A stretch of DNA of 64,000 nt from contig JACCIX010000893.1 in NCBI GenBank assembly GCA_025506515.1, positions 62,001 to 126,000 on the forward strand, read 5' to 3'. The notes below the pieces were generated by a model, which saw only the letters and a program-made list of their open reading frames with translations, ran no database searches and had not been told where the DNA came from. The position numbers and the translations under genes are program-made. This document shows, in pieces, positions 12,907 through 25,282 of this stretch. Source of the stretch: Flaveria trinervia (lineage: Eukaryota; Streptophyta; Magnoliopsida; Asterales; Asteraceae). Numbering within the stretch: the stretch's first letter is position 1; each line of letters begins with the position of its first letter.

Positions 12907-13461
12907 GATGATGCTAAAATATGATTTGTTTATTGTCATGGCATGGTGAACCAAAATGTTCACAACAACAACGGACAACATCGTTTTTCTGAGCCTAGTT
13001 TGTTTATCCGAGACAACGCGCACAATGCACGTGTTCGGAAACATAATAGTTACCTTTAAATAGACGTATCATCAGTTGGTTTTATTGCATATACTCTTGT
13101 TATGATATAAAATATATTTTACTACACACACATACATACATGCATGCATACACACATATATATATACATATATATATATATTATAATATGTGTGTAGACA
13201 TGATATAATCACTATTTACGACCTAGAAATGGTCTCTGTAGTTTATCAAAAAATAAAAGATTTGAGTACTAAGTTAAAAAAATAACAGGTTGAAGTCCTC
13301 ACTTTTAATATTGTAACAAGTTTTGAATAATAACACTAAACGACATTAGATTTTCTATTATATATAAGGGTATTTTAGTCTATTCATATTATAAGTATGT
13401 GTGTGTGCGCACACATATATTTTAAATTACATCTAAACAACATTATTTTCACCACGATCGT
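12907..13461. other. Gene-free spacer between LTR copies A and B
   Basis: No gene was seen. A CA/TA-rich microsatellite occupies about 13124-13197, and a short GT/AC palindromic run lies near 13396-13422. Confidence 0.6.
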
Positions 13462-15862
13462 TGTCACACCCCGACCGACGGCGAAATCATCGGGGCGGAC
13501 GAATGTGAAATGATTGTTCATAGCACATGGAACTAAATAAGTTGCAATAATATTAAATATTATTTTTATTGAACATTACAAGACAATTTAAATAATTATA
13601 ATACAAACAAGGTATAAACAACATCATAAGACTTTCAATTAATTAAGTCCAAGTCCTATATGAGCACAAAGAGATATTCAAATAGTAAACCTAAAACATG
13701 TTAAAAATAAAGGATCAACTTTGAAAGTTGGTGAGTTCCTATGAGTTAAACATACATATATATAAAAAGATTTACAAGTAGAAATTTATGTCAATGGTTA
13801 TTAGTTAGCAAGTTTATAGAACACATATACTTACAACCAAACCTCGACTTGATTACAAGTTTATAAGATTGGCTAAGTGTACTTGGTTCCCATGATGAAC
13901 AAGCATACGTCATTAGGAGCCGGCAATACATCGGCTTTAGCACCAAATAGGCTTGTCAGGCCCATAGATCTAAGACGTCGCTAGGCTAGCAATAGTTAAT
14001 GATTGTAAACAAAATATGTATCTCATATAAGACTTACAATAACACAATAACCATGACAAAAAGGTAAAGATGAATTGCATGTGCATTTACAAGTATCAAA
14101 ATGTTTACAAGTGTAATTTTATAAGGTTAACATATTTAACCCCAAAAGGTGTAAAATAAAGTAAAAAGGGGTATGGAGAACTCACATGAAAATCTCACAA
14201 GTATAGTGATGGTTGTAGAGTACATAAGAAAGCTTGGATGTCAAGAGTCAAAGGTGATGTCATAAATGATAAAAAACAATAAATTGAGGTTGGAATTCAT
14301 TACAAGAAGTTAGGATGCTTAGGAATGCAATACGCGAAAGGTAGATTGATAAACGATTATTGTACCAATTTTAGATTCTGGACAAAATGTTTCGTACGTG
14401 TTTGAACAGGTTTTTGAAATAGCAAACGGTTTCATAAAATTATAAAAATTTACATTCGACTAGTTCAAAGTCTCCAGGACAACTTTCATTTAGAAACATT
14501 TTATGAAAAGATTCGTAAATAGGTCAAACAAGCAGCAAAAGACAGAAGGTGCTGAAATGCGCGCTTATCTTTTGAAGGCTATTGTGGAGTAGTGCGATTG
14601 AGATTGAAGACGTATAAACTGTCGTTGAAAATTTAATTTAATTAACTTAACATTGGATTCTGATTTTACTCAAATTTAGTTTGTTATGATCAAGTTATGG
14701 TCGGTTGAAGTAAGATTATATTCTGCAGAGTTGTAGTAAGGCACTTATGTGCACTTTTAAAATCGCTAAATCATGAAACGGGTTAGAACAATTTATTATG
14801 TCAATATATGGTATATTAGCATTCATTTGAGTTATAAAAATATTCTAAAAATTTGGCATAGCCATCATTTAGAAAAATAATATTGTGCAATAACCGAATG
14901 CGGCGGCATAGCCGTCCATATGCAAACGGGATTCTTTGTTTATGTTAGTGTGGTGTTAGATTTATTTAGGAATGTTAGTGATTGTTATAAGGTTAGTGAT
15001 TATTAAAATGTTAATAATCAAATGATAATGATTAAAATAAAAAGAGATTTGGTAGAAGAAAGAACAATAGTAAGAGCATAAAGTCATGAGAACAATTGGA
15101 TGTTAGGATGATTGAAATGTATAATATAAAAGCAATAAAAGATTACCTTAGTATTAAGAATTCTTGAAATTTCTTGTAAAATAAAATTCTTCAAATTGAT
15201 CATCACCAATAGATGAAAGAAAGATATGAGAGTGAGATTTTTAGAGAATGAACAAATAAAAAGTAAAGTCTAAGCTTTACTTTTATACTTAAGGTTAGGA
15301 GGAGGTTATGAATGGTGTTAATGGTGATTTATAAGTCTTTTAAAAGGGGGTTATGATTGGAATTTGAAATAAATATAAAATTAAATAATTAAAATAAATA
15401 AAAGAAAACTTACAATTTAAACTTTAAAATTATTAAAACTTTAATTTTAATTTAACAACTTCTTTTCTATTAAATCTTTGTAGACTTTATAAATCTAATA
15501 AGAACTTTTAATTTGATTATTTATTTTAATTGAATATTTAAAATCTTATAAATATTAATAACATTTTATAGACCTTACATATTTGTAAAAATAATGATCT
15601 TGTATTTTAATCCTTATTTTAGTTTTATAATTAAAACTCATAAATGACAAATAAACTTCATGAATTTATAAAATTTTATTCTATAAATCATGAAATTACC
15701 ATAAATTAATTTAATAAATAGAAGTTGAATAAATAGTATTATTATTGTTTTTGAAGGATTAAAATAAATTAAATTTCTAACTAACGTATTTGATTTTTCC
15801 AAAAATTGACCCAAACGGATTTGGGTTTGGGTTTCTATTTTCCAAAATGGGCAGATGTTACA
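13462..15862 (-). mobile_element. Solo LTR (family 1, copy B), inverted
   Basis: Read on the minus strand this 2401-bp unit begins TGTAACATC at 15862 and ends GGGGTGTGACA at 13462. It aligns over its length with copy A and forms a long inverted repeat with it. The flanking pentamers ATCGT (13457-13461) and GCCGC (15863-15867) do not match, unlike the other two copies. All three differences are of the C-to-T or G-to-A type, so an old decayed TSD is possible; inter-element recombination or a rearrangement is the alternative. Confidence 0.85.
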
Positions 15863-18296
15863 GCCGCCCCCATCCATATTGGTTCCTTGTCATTATCATC
15901 GTCGAGCATCATCACAAAATCCTTTCCCCTCTCCTTGTAAAACTCGAATCTTTAACCAACCACCCACCACTAGCCGTTGACACCATGTATTTACTGTCAC
16001 TATCATCACTAGATACACTATGTACTATTAAACACCCTGATTGAGATTTGAACCCTAATTGAGTAATGAATAATATAAATCAAGTAAAAGTGTGGATTAG
16101 ATCCGAACCCAACTGCCTCACGACCACCGTACCACCTTAAATATGGGGGTTTTTAAAAAAATTGGGTTAACAAGGGAAGGGGATTTAGTGAGATGACGAT
16201 GATGATGATGGTGATGCGATGATGGTAGTGATAATGCAATGATGATGGTGATGTTACGATGGTGGTGATGCGCTAATGGTGATTAGGGTTAACAAGGAAT
16301 AGGGAAGGGGGAGACAATGTGACATGGCATTGGTGGTAGTGGTGGCGGTGGTAGCGGTGGTGGCGGCGGCGGTTGGTGGTCGGTGTAACAAAGATGGGTG
16401 GTGGAGATGAATGGCAATGGTGTGAAGGTACCGAAGTTGATGCTTCGATGGTGATGATGATGTGCCGATGGTGATGATGATGAGATTGGGGGTAATTTTT
16501 ATAGATATTTGTATATTAATCATAGTTAATTACATAATCAACCCATCAAATATAGATGTTGCATAATTTGTACTTTAGATGTAAAAAGATTGAAACACCC
16601 TTGAACTTAATAGCAAATTTAACATTTGTCAGTCTTAATATTAATTTTTGTTACAAAATTAATAACACAATACCTAAACCTGTTACAAAAAACTTTAGTT
16701 TTCAAAGATGTTATTTTCAACAACCACAAGGGCTATTTATGTAATTAACACAAAATGTAATTTATTATACAAATGACTATAAATAAAAGAAAAGAAAATC
16801 ATATGAACATTAAAAGTGATAGCCTATGACATATCCACTTATTTGAAGCGTATTCAGTTCCACTCAAATACCTCCCTTTGATCCGATTTTAATACCAAAT
16901 ATTATGTATAATCCATTCCATTCATTGTATAATTCTAACTCGCAAGTCTAAGATGACAATATGTACATTTCAAAAGAGTTAATTTTAATTTTGCTTCCTA
17001 AGGTTTTATAAAAATAACTATTATCCTCTAAAATATTAAAAAAAATATCAAGTTACCTTCAAAATTTTGATATGTTGTTTCAATTTCACTCTAAAAGTTT
17101 TATTATTTTGGATTAAGTTAAAACAACTAATGAAACTTTAGACTAAAATTGAAACAAATTATGAAAGTTTTGGAGGTAAATGATGTTTTTATCTTTTGAA
17201 GAAAATGATTATTTTTAACAAACCTCAAAGAGTAAAATGGAACTTAACTCTTTTCAAAACTTTAACACCCCCTAAATATTACATCAATTAACAAAGAAGT
17301 GTTTAAATAAAACATATTTTAAATTTAAAAAGGGTAACAGGTAATCACAATTATTAATATTCTTAATCAATCGTTGTAATCAAATTATAGAAAATAAGTT
17401 TGTTAGATGGGTGTTTTGGCTTTAGCCACTTTTATTGATTTTTTAAAACTCCTTATTTCTTATAACTTTTATATACAACATTGTTTTTTATAAAAAATGC
17501 ATCATAAAAACGAGTGTTTTTATCTTTAAAACGATTATAGTGCCTTTATATAAAAAGATAACAAAACTTTATAAGTTTTTTAAGGCTCATATAATTTTTG
17601 CCCGTCATTATGTATTTAATACAATTCATTGTGTCGTTTTGTTATTTATTGTCTTTTTCTATAATGATGAATTCTATGTAAAACACATTGTTAAATCAAG
17701 AACTAATTAATGTAATATATTGAAAACAATTACAAAAAAACATAAATTGATAACATAAAACACAATGATAAAAATGTCTTATTATGTTTTCTGATCATTG
17801 TTGTAATATCATGAACACTATGAGTTTTGACAAATAAAATGGTGAAATAACATCATATATACTTATAATTGTAAAACACAATGATATATAACAATAAGTA
17901 TATATAATCTATGATAATAATGATAAAAATAACACATTATGTTATATTGAACACAATTAGTTTTGAAAAATAAATTGTTCAAATATCATTATTGTGTACT
18001 TTTAGTTGTAAAACATAATGATAGATAACAATTTTATATATTTTATAAAAATACAATGAAACATATAATACAAATTTTCTAAAATGTATACATATTGATA
18101 GATACAAGTACCAAATAATGTAAAATACATTACACAATGAACTAATATCTGACACAATGAACGTATTAAACATAATGAGCTTATGTATTTGACACATGGC
18201 TAAAATGCTTCCCCGTTGAACAATAAAAGAACATGTGCTGATGTTGCAATCTTTCAGATTTTTTAGATTAACTACCATTAATAGTATAGTTATACC
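15863..18296. other. Gene-free stretch, GAT/GGT-rich then AT-rich
   Basis: About 16193-16490 is low-complexity GATGGT/GGTGGC sequence that opens long but meaningless frames. About 17690-18060 contains several diverged copies of a block built around AACACAATGATA, spaced roughly 115-135 bases. No gene was seen. Confidence 0.55.
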
Positions 18297-18974
18297 TGTA
18301 ACACCCGAATATTTTTAAAGGCGAGAAAGAAAGAATAAACATGCGAATAAAAAAAGGAACACAATTTAACCCAAGTAGAGGGGCTAAATATGTCAAAAAG
18401 GACAAAAGTATAAAAAAGTGGGTGTAAAAGTGGGCATGACCGCCCACACTCTCTACATTTGATCTTTTCAACCGGATTTAGAGAGAAAAAGTGAAAGAGC
18501 TCTTGGGTTTTGAAGAAAAAGAACAAGAAATCCGAATTCAATGTAGGAATTCTAGGTTTTAAGATGATCTTGACTGGTCTATGCCTCGGTTTTATGCTTA
18601 TGTGTTTGTGTTGTGTTTGTGTTGTGTTCGTGTGTGTGTATGTTTTTGGTGGATTTCTAGGTGTCTGAACTCATTTCCAAATGGGTCGAAGAAGTCATAC
18701 TCAAAGGTTGTCAAAGGTGAGTTCTAGAACCCCTCATTTTTTTACCTGTTTTATACGATTTTGAGACTGGAAATACATTTATGTATGTTTTTACAAAGTG
18801 GGTATTATACCCGTATGCTTATGTGTGTATGAATGCGGGTGGGGTGTGACTTGGGTGTATTATTATGTTTTGTATGTATTATGTTCATGTTTTGTTGCTT
18901 AGGATGCCAGAACTAAACTTAGGACATGTTTGTATGATGATTGGGACTGAATTATGATGATTATAATGTGAGTT

Positions 18975-19285
18975 AGTTGCCCATGCGCCTAAAGGTCGAA
19001 TTTGCCTAAGTGTAATCCCATGCGCCTGAAGAGTAGCTATCCGTCTAGGATAGGTTGAAAATTTACTAAGTGTCCATGCGCCTGAAAAGCCCATCATAAG
19101 CCTGAAAAGCCCATGCGCCTAGGCACTCATGCGCTTGCATAGTGCCCATGCGCCTAAAATTGGGCGGAATAACTAAGTGTTGGGTCATGCGCTCCAATAG
19201 TGCCCATGCACCTAGAATCTTTTCCATGCGCCTAAGTGTTCCCATGCATCTAGAAGGCCATGCGCCCACATAGTAGCCATGCATC
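18975..19285. repeat. ATGCGCC short-motif array in family-2 LTR
   Basis: Irregularly spaced copies of a motif around CCATGCGCCTAA recur about every 20-40 bases. The same array is present in both LTRs of the gypsy element (about 22928-23340 and 43587-43985). It opens spurious minus-strand frames rich in Met-Gly-Ala-Trp. Confidence 0.85.
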
Positions 19286-19744
19286 TAAGACTTAGAATTA
19301 TTTTTTGAATTTTGGGGAAAATGTTAAATGTAGGCTTTGATTTGGGATATTCCCGGGGGTGATGTAAGTTGACCTTATGTTGATGGATGATGTATGTTAT
19401 GGCATGTATGATGATGTGTGATGATGCTTATGTATGCTATGTTTCCTTATGTTCTTATTACGTATTATGATGTGACTTTACGTGGTATGATTATGAAAGT
19501 AAACGTAAAGTATTATGTAATGAAAGCGAAAAGATAATGAAAGAGGAACATAAAGAATGAAATAATGCATGATATAATGAATGATGAAATGGAAAGTCTT
19601 GCAAGCAAATGTAAGGAGGTGCACGACTCGAATTTATCGTTAGTTCAATTGTGTGTGGTTTAGATAACCCGTAAGGATAAACACAGGGGTCTAGTCTTTG
19701 TGACTAGCCAAATTCATAGCTTACAGATATGACATTGGATGCCT

Positions 19745-20040
19745 ACCCCGGTGCTGGTGCCAGGCTATGTGCGTTATGGAAGTCTTATCAACTTCGGCCC
19801 AGTGCCCACTTTGTTTTACATTTGGGGTAAACTTATGTATGGAATCCTTGTTGTTTGCACTGGTGCTCGTGCCAGGCTATTTGTGTTATGGAAGTCTGAT
19901 AAACTTCGGCCCGATACCCATTTTGTGCTTATGTATGGGGTAGAGTACACATGTGGGATCTTTGTTGCTTTATGTGCGTTATGGAAGTCTTTTTATAAAA
20001 TTCGATGCAATGCACATTTTGTGCTTATGTTTGGGGTATA
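19745..20040. repeat. Three diverged tandem units of about 95-115 bp in the solo LTR
   Basis: Each unit contains GCGTTATGGAAGTCT or a close variant (near 19771, 19883 and 19977) followed by a TTTGTGCTTATGTTTGGGG-type block. The full-length gypsy element carries a different minisatellite at the equivalent position. Confidence 0.8.
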
Positions 20041-20595
20041 GCTGATGAAATTGATCCGGAAAGAATGAAAGAAAGATGGATAATGAATGGTAATGGAAAA
20101 TAATAATGATATTACCTATGTGTACGTATGATGTATGATAGTGCATGAAAGTAAAGAATGATTTTAAACAAAATAAAAATATTTTATTTATAAAACTAGA
20201 ACTCACTCAGTAACACTGAATTTTAGTATTTTCCAGTTGCCAAATAATGTTGTTGAGGATGACACTAGGCAGCTACTTGGCGTTTTGGGATGGCATCCAT
20301 TTGTTTAAATTATGATGTTTTTGCATTGTAATACAAACAAATAATATTTTGTAACTATTATGAATGTTGTATTATTTTGCTAAAGTAATAAATAAAATGA
20401 TTTTAAATTATTCTGATGCGTTGTTTTGGTACACTTAAATATATTTTTTATGTGCAATGATTAACCAGCTGTAAGCGTCCTGGGAATGGGGCCTTACAAT
20501 ACCCCAATTAATAACATTGCTTTATTTGTCTTGAAAATACCCTTGTATTTTTTTAACTAAAAGGTCGAGCGTTCAAATCCTGTTATATACAAGTA

Positions 20596-21131
20596 CTAGC
20601 TTTAGTAAACCATGTGTTACACGGATTGAATAAATAAAATATTAATTAATTAAATTTATAGATTAAAAATGATATTTTAAAATATGATATGACTTAATTA
20701 CGTATGAAAAATAACTATAAGTAATAAAACAGTTATATCGACTTTTTAAAAATTTGTTTTTAAATTTCTTTCAAAAATAAATATTTTGTTCTAAAACAAA
20801 TCGTATAAAATATCATTTTTAAATTTTTTTAATTATAAAGTTAATTTATTATTGGTTTTAAAAAATTGACTTTTTAAAAATACCATTTCAAAATATTGTA
20901 CTTTTAAAAAATTTCTATGCTTTAAAAATATTATTTTAAAATCTTATTTATTTAGAAATACATTAAGAAATAGATCTCTTTTTTAAGTTATTAATTTTTA
21001 TAAAGTATTAAATAATATTATTGATAATTAAGGTAATTTTTTAATAAATAAGAGACGAAATTTTTTTAGTAAGAATGATTGTGGTACTGACACGTGACAT
21101 CTCAATATACCTTTTTATTAGAGTAGAAAGA
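20596..21131 (-). mobile_element. Small non-autonomous Helitron
   Basis: On the minus strand the element starts TCTTTCTACTCTAATAAAAA after an A (21132 complement). It ends with a hairpin CCGTGTAACACATGG, a short spacer and CTAG before a T. This is the full Helitron signature. The 536-bp AT-rich body is non-coding and similar to the element at 5768-6347. Confidence 0.75.
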
Positions 21132-21456
21132 TATGTGGTTGATATTTAGTTAAAAAATAAAATTAACAAAATTTATACCCAATCACCCTTTTAAGTCTTA
21201 TCTAGCGACGAATAAATAAACCGGTTATAAACAAAACTCACCCAATTATCCGTCCTAGACCTGAACGAGTTCCAAAAAAGTATCAAAATGAACCAATCCC
21301 CACCTAAAAAAACCGTTGGTTCTAAATCAAGTACGGTTTGCTTGTACCAACTAGTTCCAAACTAGAACTGAATTAGTCAAAACACCGATCAACAATCCGA
21401 ACCGCACCAAAACCACTTTTAACCGGGAACCGGCACCTCTAAGAACCAGTTTGGAA

Positions 21457-22297
21457 TAGAGGTGTACAAACTGGGTTTTTTCTAATCCGGTTTGGGGTGG
21501 ACCGAAACCGGTTTGGTCAACGCAAGTTAAAACTGGTTTGGCACCAAACCGGTTCGGATTGTAAACCGATTCAGAGGGAGAAAAACCTAACTCTATGAAA
21601 CCGGTTTGGGCCAGTTTGGAAACTGGTTCGGGTCCAAACCGATTTGGGTTTTTTTTATTGTTATTCATAATATAATAATGTTAAGATATGAAATATATAT
21701 AATCATATATTAATTAAAAATCAAAAGCAATAAACAAAGAAACTTAATTAAAAAAATAAAATTTGTGTTAAGATATAAAAAATATACGATCATACTTATA
21801 TTAATTAAATCAAAAGCAATAAAACAAAAGTGTGAGTATTATTGTTATTAATCATGGTGTGGGTGGTTGTTCTTAATTATTAATATTGTTAGTAATATTT
21901 GTTTATGTTAAATTATTATATCATACGTTACTTGTTAATCAATATGACTTAGCGTCTCAAAGTGAGATAGTAATGTACTTGTTACTTGTACTTTTGAATA
22001 ATGTCATGACTTTGTTTTTAAAATGAAAGTAAATATATAATATATAAACATATAAACAACATAAAAGTTTAAATAATTGTTTTTTTTAACTAAACATTTA
22101 GCCTAGTCGTTTTTCCATTTATTTGTTGCAAACTTGTACGTTTATTCTGCGTCACCAAACCGAAACTGTTACGAAGGTACTTTCATATGCCACTTCATCA
22201 TGTCATTCTGGTGTCATCCGTTCTCTATCTCGTCTTTGTATAATCTGCTTTCGTATTTCAATTCTCCTTCAAATGAGCATTTGTCTTATACTCTTTC
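21457..22297 (-). mobile_element. hAT transposon, left part (split by the gypsy element)
   Basis: A TIR-like end TAGAGGTGTACAAACTGG starts at 21457 and is followed by many CCGGTTTGG subterminal motifs to about 21650. The same subterminal motifs occur at 47640-47870 on the other side of the nested retrotransposons. The stretch next to the gypsy insertion (about 22130-22297, minus strand) would be the 3' end of the transposase reading frame. A second TIR-like end in opposite orientation (CACCTCTA) finishes at 21441, only 15 bases away, so another hAT remnant may abut here. Confidence 0.6.
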
Positions 22298-24500
22298 TGT
22301 AACACCTGGTTATTTTAAAAGACAGAAATAAAGAATAAAAGAAAGAAAGGGCAATTAAGTCCAAGTGGAGGGACTAAAAGTGTAAAAAGGACAAAAATCT
22401 TGTAAAGTTGGTGTAAAGGTGGGCATGACCGCCCACCCTCTTTTCACATCACCATCTTCTTCAGTTTTTAGAGAGAGAGAGAGAGCAGAGAAAAACTCTT
22501 GGTTGAAGATAAGAAGAAGAGAGAAGTCGAATTCAAGATAAGAATTCGTGGTTTTTACATGTTTATGACGGTTTTATCTTGGTTTCATGCTTATGTGCTT
22601 ATGTTTTTGTTGTGCTTGGGTGTGTGGGTGTGGTGTTGTTTTTAGGTGTTTGAACTCATTGCAAGCGGTTATAAAGGAAGAAACACCCAAGTTACATCAG
22701 GTGAGTTCTAGACCCGGTTTTACTTTTTTAAATAATCTTTGGGGTTGAAAATATATTAAAATGGTTTTATAAAGTTCATGTATGTTTACCCGTGTGCATT
22801 GTGCATGAATGAATGTGATTCTTGTATGCTTATAGGTTATTCATGCTAGAATAGCCACATTCAGCTTAGAACAGACAGATTCGATGGTTTAGGTTGAAAA
22901 CATACCGGAAACATATAGTACAGAAGGTCCATGCGCCTAAATAAGGTTCATGCGCCTGAAAATGCCATAGTAAGAACTAAGTGTGATCCATGCGCCCAAA
23001 CAGTATTCATGCGCCCAACAGTATTCCATGCCCTAAGATTACCTTAGAATGATAAAGTACAGCCCATGTGCCTGAACAGTTGTCCATGCGCCTAGAAAAT
23101 AATAGTCGGGCGACTAAGTGTAGGGCATGCGCCCCAATAGTGCCCATGCGCCCAAGTAGCTCATGCGCCTAAGTGTTCATACGCACCAATAGTGCACATG
23201 CGCCTGAATGAGTTCATGCGCCTGAATGAGTTCATGCGCCTAAAGTGAAAATGTTTAAGTGTTAGGTTGATGCACCTAAATAGTGATGAAACGCCCAAAT
23301 AGGGCTCATGCACCCACATAGTTCCCATGCGCCTAATACTTAGAAATTTTTACAGAATTTTCAGGGAGTCTGTGCTTTAGGGATTTGACCAAGGTTGACT
23401 AAGGGTTTATTAATGATGTTGTTTCATGCATGATAGATTGATTATGATTGTTCCTTATTATGGTTATTACTATTATTATTATTACCCATTGTATGTGACT
23501 TTACGTGGTATGTTATTATCGTAACGTAAAGTATTTCGTATAATAAAGTGAAAGAGCAATAAAGAAAGAAGAGGAACATTAATAAAATGTTAAAAACTCT
23601 TGCAAGCTTACAGGAGGGACATGACCGTTTGTCGTTAGCTTAACTGTGCTACAGGTTAGCTACCCTTTTATGCACACAGGGCCAATCAATTGAGATTGGT
23701 AGGACCTTGTAGCGTGTCCTGGGTGATTGGGGTCGGCCTTGTACATAGTACACAGACCCTTTCGGGGATACAGTTAACCCTTCGGGGGATACAGTTACCC
23801 TTTCGGGGATACAGTTACCCTTTCGGTGGGATACAGTTGACCCTTTCGAGGGATACAATTACCCTTTCAGGGGATACAATTGACCCTTTCGAGGGATACA
23901 ATGACCCTTTCGAGGGATACATTGACCTTTCGAGGATATAGATGGCCCATCACCCGTTTTTCCATCGCGCATATAGTTGGGGTACTGCTACAGTCCATAC
24001 AGAAAGTGAAACATAAAGTTAAAAGTTTACAGACAAGGCATACAGTACAGAACAAAAAAGAAGGAACAATATTTTTTCATATAGTTTTGATGCTTGCTCG
24101 CATATACATTACAGAAAGTAATTTTCCGTATCAACATATAGAAGTATTTTATTACTTTTAAACTAGAGCTCACCAGGCACACTGACTTTTATAACATTTT
24201 CCATTGGCAGGTGATCATTGCTTAGGAATGGCACGATATGAAGCTACTCGCCAAGGGAAAGACTGACATCCATCGATTCCATTGTTTGCTGTTGTTTGTA
24301 ATGCATATAAAACAATCTTTTGTAAATCAGTTAAACGTGATGTTTTGCTCAACAACAGGGTTTAAAAAAAAAAAAATTGGGTGAAAAAAAGGAATGGCTT
24401 TTGATAACTTCTTCCGCTGCAATAAGCTCGTTTATTTTGTAATGATTAATGTTTAATTGCATGAATGACCACTGTGAGGTTTTCGGATCGGGGCCTTCCA
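22298..24500 (+). repeat. 5' LTR of the gypsy element
   Basis: Starts TGTAACACC and ends GGGGCCTTCCA, against CCTTACA in the 3' LTR. It is 2203 bp against 2157 bp. Much of the length difference comes from unequal numbers of tandem units in the ATGCGCC array and in the GGGATACAGTTACCC array. Confidence 0.93.
23755..23940. repeat. Minisatellite, about 20-bp unit, in gypsy 5' LTR
   Basis: About nine units of GGGATACAGTTACCCTTTCG with small variants. The 3' LTR has the same array at about 44405-44555 with fewer units. Confidence 0.93.
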
Positions 24501-24502
24501 GT

Positions 24503-24517
24503 TGGTACCAGCCAAAG
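24503..24517 (+). other. Gypsy primer-binding site, initiator-Met tRNA type
   Basis: TGGTACCAGCCAAAG follows the 5' LTR by two bases. It resembles the plant tRNA-iMet complement TGGTATCAGAGCC with two bases apparently lost and one substitution. Confidence 0.6.
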
Positions 24518-25089
24518 TTTAAGAGAATGGGTTAATAAACTTTTTAAAACCTAAACTGAAAATTGGAACAAATGGAGGGATGTCAGCCGAGTAGCTACAT
24601 GCCCTCAGGTATGTATTTTCTTAGTTAACCGTTATTACTTTGCGCATGCTATTTGATTTATGTCTGATAGGCGTTTAGATATTGATTAAGTCAGGATAGG
24701 AAATGCTTGGGGTAATGAAGAGTAAGTAAAGTGCTAATCACAACTGGCCACTATAATCAGGGACTTACTATACTTGACATAAACTGAGTATTCCTTGATG
24801 ACCGTGTGTAGTGTTTGAATCTTATAGTGGTGTTATAGATGTTGATACATGTATGTCCCTAGATCATGATATGTGATGTATAGATCTTGTTTGGTATGAT
24901 TAATGAACTGATATTGATAGTCTGTTGGTATAATGTTTAATAGTTCATTAATGAGTCGTGACTGAATTGATTGGGTTATGATTACTTGAATGATTACATA
25001 AATATTATATTAATTAACTAAAACATTCAAACTTAACTTAATGAAGTTCCCATGCGAATGGCTCATGCGAATGAACCATACACATGAAG

Positions 25090-25262
25090 AACTTCACACG
25101 ATTGACTCAGTCGCACGACTGAACCAGGAGACTGGATCAGTCGTACGACTGTAACATAAGATTGGCTCAGTCGCACGACTGAACACTCAGTCGCACGAAT
25201 GAACCATCCGCATGGTTCAATCGCACGACTGAACCAAACTAATGGTTCAGTCGCACGATTGA
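25090..25262. repeat. TCG-NN-CGA palindromic motif array (LTR U3)
   Basis: Repeated AGTCGCACGACTGAAC-type units, one of them the perfect palindrome CAGTCGTACGACTG. The array ends a dozen bases before the TATA box. The 3' LTR repeats it at about 38514-38678. Confidence 0.9.
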
Positions 25263-25274
25263 ATAGTGCCAACC

Positions 25275-25282
25275 TATAAATA
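25275..25282 (+). promoter_or_regulatory. TATA box of copia 5' LTR
   Basis: TATAAATA in the middle of the LTR, at the expected U3/R position, about 270 bases before the LTR end. The identical 3' LTR box is at 38692-38699. The second copia copy has TGTAAATA instead. Confidence 0.7.

Larger units (their letters stand above)
18297..20498 (+). mobile_element. Solo Ty3/gypsy LTR (family 2)
   Basis: The LTR begins TGTAACACCCG and ends GGGGCCTTACA, with a perfect 5-bp TSD, ATACC, at 18292-18296 and 20499-20503. At 2202 bp it is close in length to the LTRs of the gypsy element at 22298-45107. It shares their 5' region (CAAGTAGAGGGGCTAAA-like block, GGGCATGACCGCCCAC), their ATGCGCC array and their 3' end. 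No internal region remains. It differs from the full element in its second tandem array. Confidence 0.93.

Noticed and set aside
16254..16523. 89-codon minus-strand open frame rich in His, Thr and Pro
   Set aside because: Produced by GATGGT/GGTGGC low-complexity repeats; no protein-like composition or homologue recognised.
19066..19284. Minus-strand frame with repeated Met-Gly-Ala-Trp
   Set aside because: A by-product of the ATGCGCC tandem array, not a gene.
23649..24161. Overlapping frames on both strands across the GGGATACA minisatellite
   Set aside because: Repeat-driven open frames with tandem Tyr-Pro-Ser or Arg-Asp-Thr patterns inside an LTR.
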